A DNA stretch of 64,000 nucleotides. It comes from Chlorops oryzae (taxonomy: Eukaryota; Arthropoda; Insecta; Diptera; Chloropidae). The notes under the pieces are model-generated. The model did not search any database and was not told the DNA's origin. It saw nothing but the letters and a program-made list of their open reading frames with translations. Position 1 is the stretch's first letter; each line of letters starts with the position of its first letter. The position numbers were made by a program, and so were the translations under genes. This document shows, in pieces, positions 63,470 through 64,000 of this stretch. The DNA lies in NCBI GenBank assembly GCA_020466095.1, contig CM035806.1:112623401-112687400 (forward strand), written 5' to 3'.

Positions 63470-63732
63470 AGAAAGCTAAATACCCAGCCTAGACAATATT
63501 GGCGGATTATATTTTTCCTTTCTGTACAGAATTGTTCACAAGTCAAATATAGAGGCGACAATCCGCGGGCCATATCGGTCCGACGGACAGACAGACGGAC
63601 ATGTCTAAATCGATTCAGTTTTTGATCCTGATCAAGAAGATTTATATTTGTTTATATCGCCGGAGCTTAGTTCCAGCAGTTCCAAGTTTCGCTAAAAAAA
63701 TCATATACCCTGCTTACGCTGGGTATATAAAT
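63470..63732 (+). mobile_element. mini-me subfamily B, very short copy (B7)
   Basis: Has AAGAAAGCTAAATACCCAGC, no 127-bp units, a brief (GTCY)n tract (63580-63600), the core TCTAAATCGATTCAG and ACGCTGGGTATATA. It is an internal-deletion derivative that keeps only the ends and core. Confidence 0.75.
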
Positions 63733-64000
63733 ACCACAGAAAATGTCCATATCATGGATTTATTAAGTATAAATATTATTCCATCAAAATATGAATTCAA
63801 TATGGACTAGGTCAGTAGCGGATCCAGACTTTAGTCTAAGGGGGGAAAAATGCAAAAAAAATTTTTCAATGTAAAAAAAAATCAAAAAAACCAAAGTACA
63901 ATTATATGGATACGGCAACCAATAAAACTCAGTGTAATAGACATTTTTAACTCAAGTGTAATAAGCGATATCTATATAAATACTGTACAGATGTACACAG
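63733..64000. other. possible start of another TIR element
   Basis: At about 63811 the sequence CAGTAGCGGATCCAGACTTT followed by AAGGGGGG resembles a DNA-transposon end of hAT type. The partner end would be beyond the window. The rest is AT-rich. Confidence 0.35.

Overview
This 64 kb window looks like transposon-rich, probably pericentromeric or heterochromatic DNA of a higher fly (Diptera, Cyclorrhapha). The reasons are: many mini-me/DINE-1-like elements carrying a (GTCY)n microsatellite, a conserved short core and a TA-rich run; Jockey- and LOA-type non-LTR elements; a Himar1-like irritans mariner; a DD37E Tc1-like element; and AT-rich filler. A tephritid-like fruit fly is possible, but the species is not assigned. 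I see no intact host gene. Almost every recognisable reading frame belongs to a mobile element and is broken.

Layout. 1-8716: clustered mini-me-like elements of two main subfamilies (A, sub-terminal ATACCCGACAC; B, sub-terminal ATACCCAGCG), interrupted by MITEs, a long-inverted-repeat foldback (4210-6544) and a hAT-like element inside it (4758-6059). 8717-14645: a Jockey-like element on the minus strand, hit by a tRNA-module TIR element and a hairpin MITE. 14650-20110: a second, degraded non-LTR element (minus), split by a solo-LTR-like insert and by a 2.55 kb long-TIR hAT-like element. 20537-28215: a Ty3/Gypsy element (minus) with SAP-type gag, CCHC knuckles, protease, RT, RNase H and integrase; its gag is split by a 1.7 kb TIR element and its 5' LTR by a Himar1-like mariner. 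28216-31660: mini-me, tRNA-module TIR element and mariner remnants. 31668-35150: a LOA-clade element (plus) with RT and RNase H, split by a DD37E element.

35498-63021 is best read as one second Ty3/Gypsy element stretched to 27.5 kb by nested insertions. Its 5' LTR holds a Transib-like element, itself hit by a pogo-like MITE. Its leader and gag hold Harbinger-like, MULE-like, CCCAGCA-ended and TA-target elements; the CCCAGCA element contains a SINE and a second mariner. Its pol holds a large element (46039 to about 55160) whose minus-strand gene belongs to a widespread but, as far as I know, uncharacterised invertebrate transposon-like protein family, followed by three more mini-me B copies. 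The integrase tail and 3' LTR reappear at 62470-63021. For several insertions, removing the insert and one target copy restores the surrounding reading frame, so the nesting order and target duplications can be read from sequence alone.

The genes do not form a host pathway. They are independent parasites, most of them dead through frameshifts, stop codons, catalytic substitutions or interruption. The main interest is the element at 46039-55160, the tRNA-module TIR elements, the CCCAGCA-ended family with 2-bp target duplications, and the internal 127-bp minisatellite of mini-me B.
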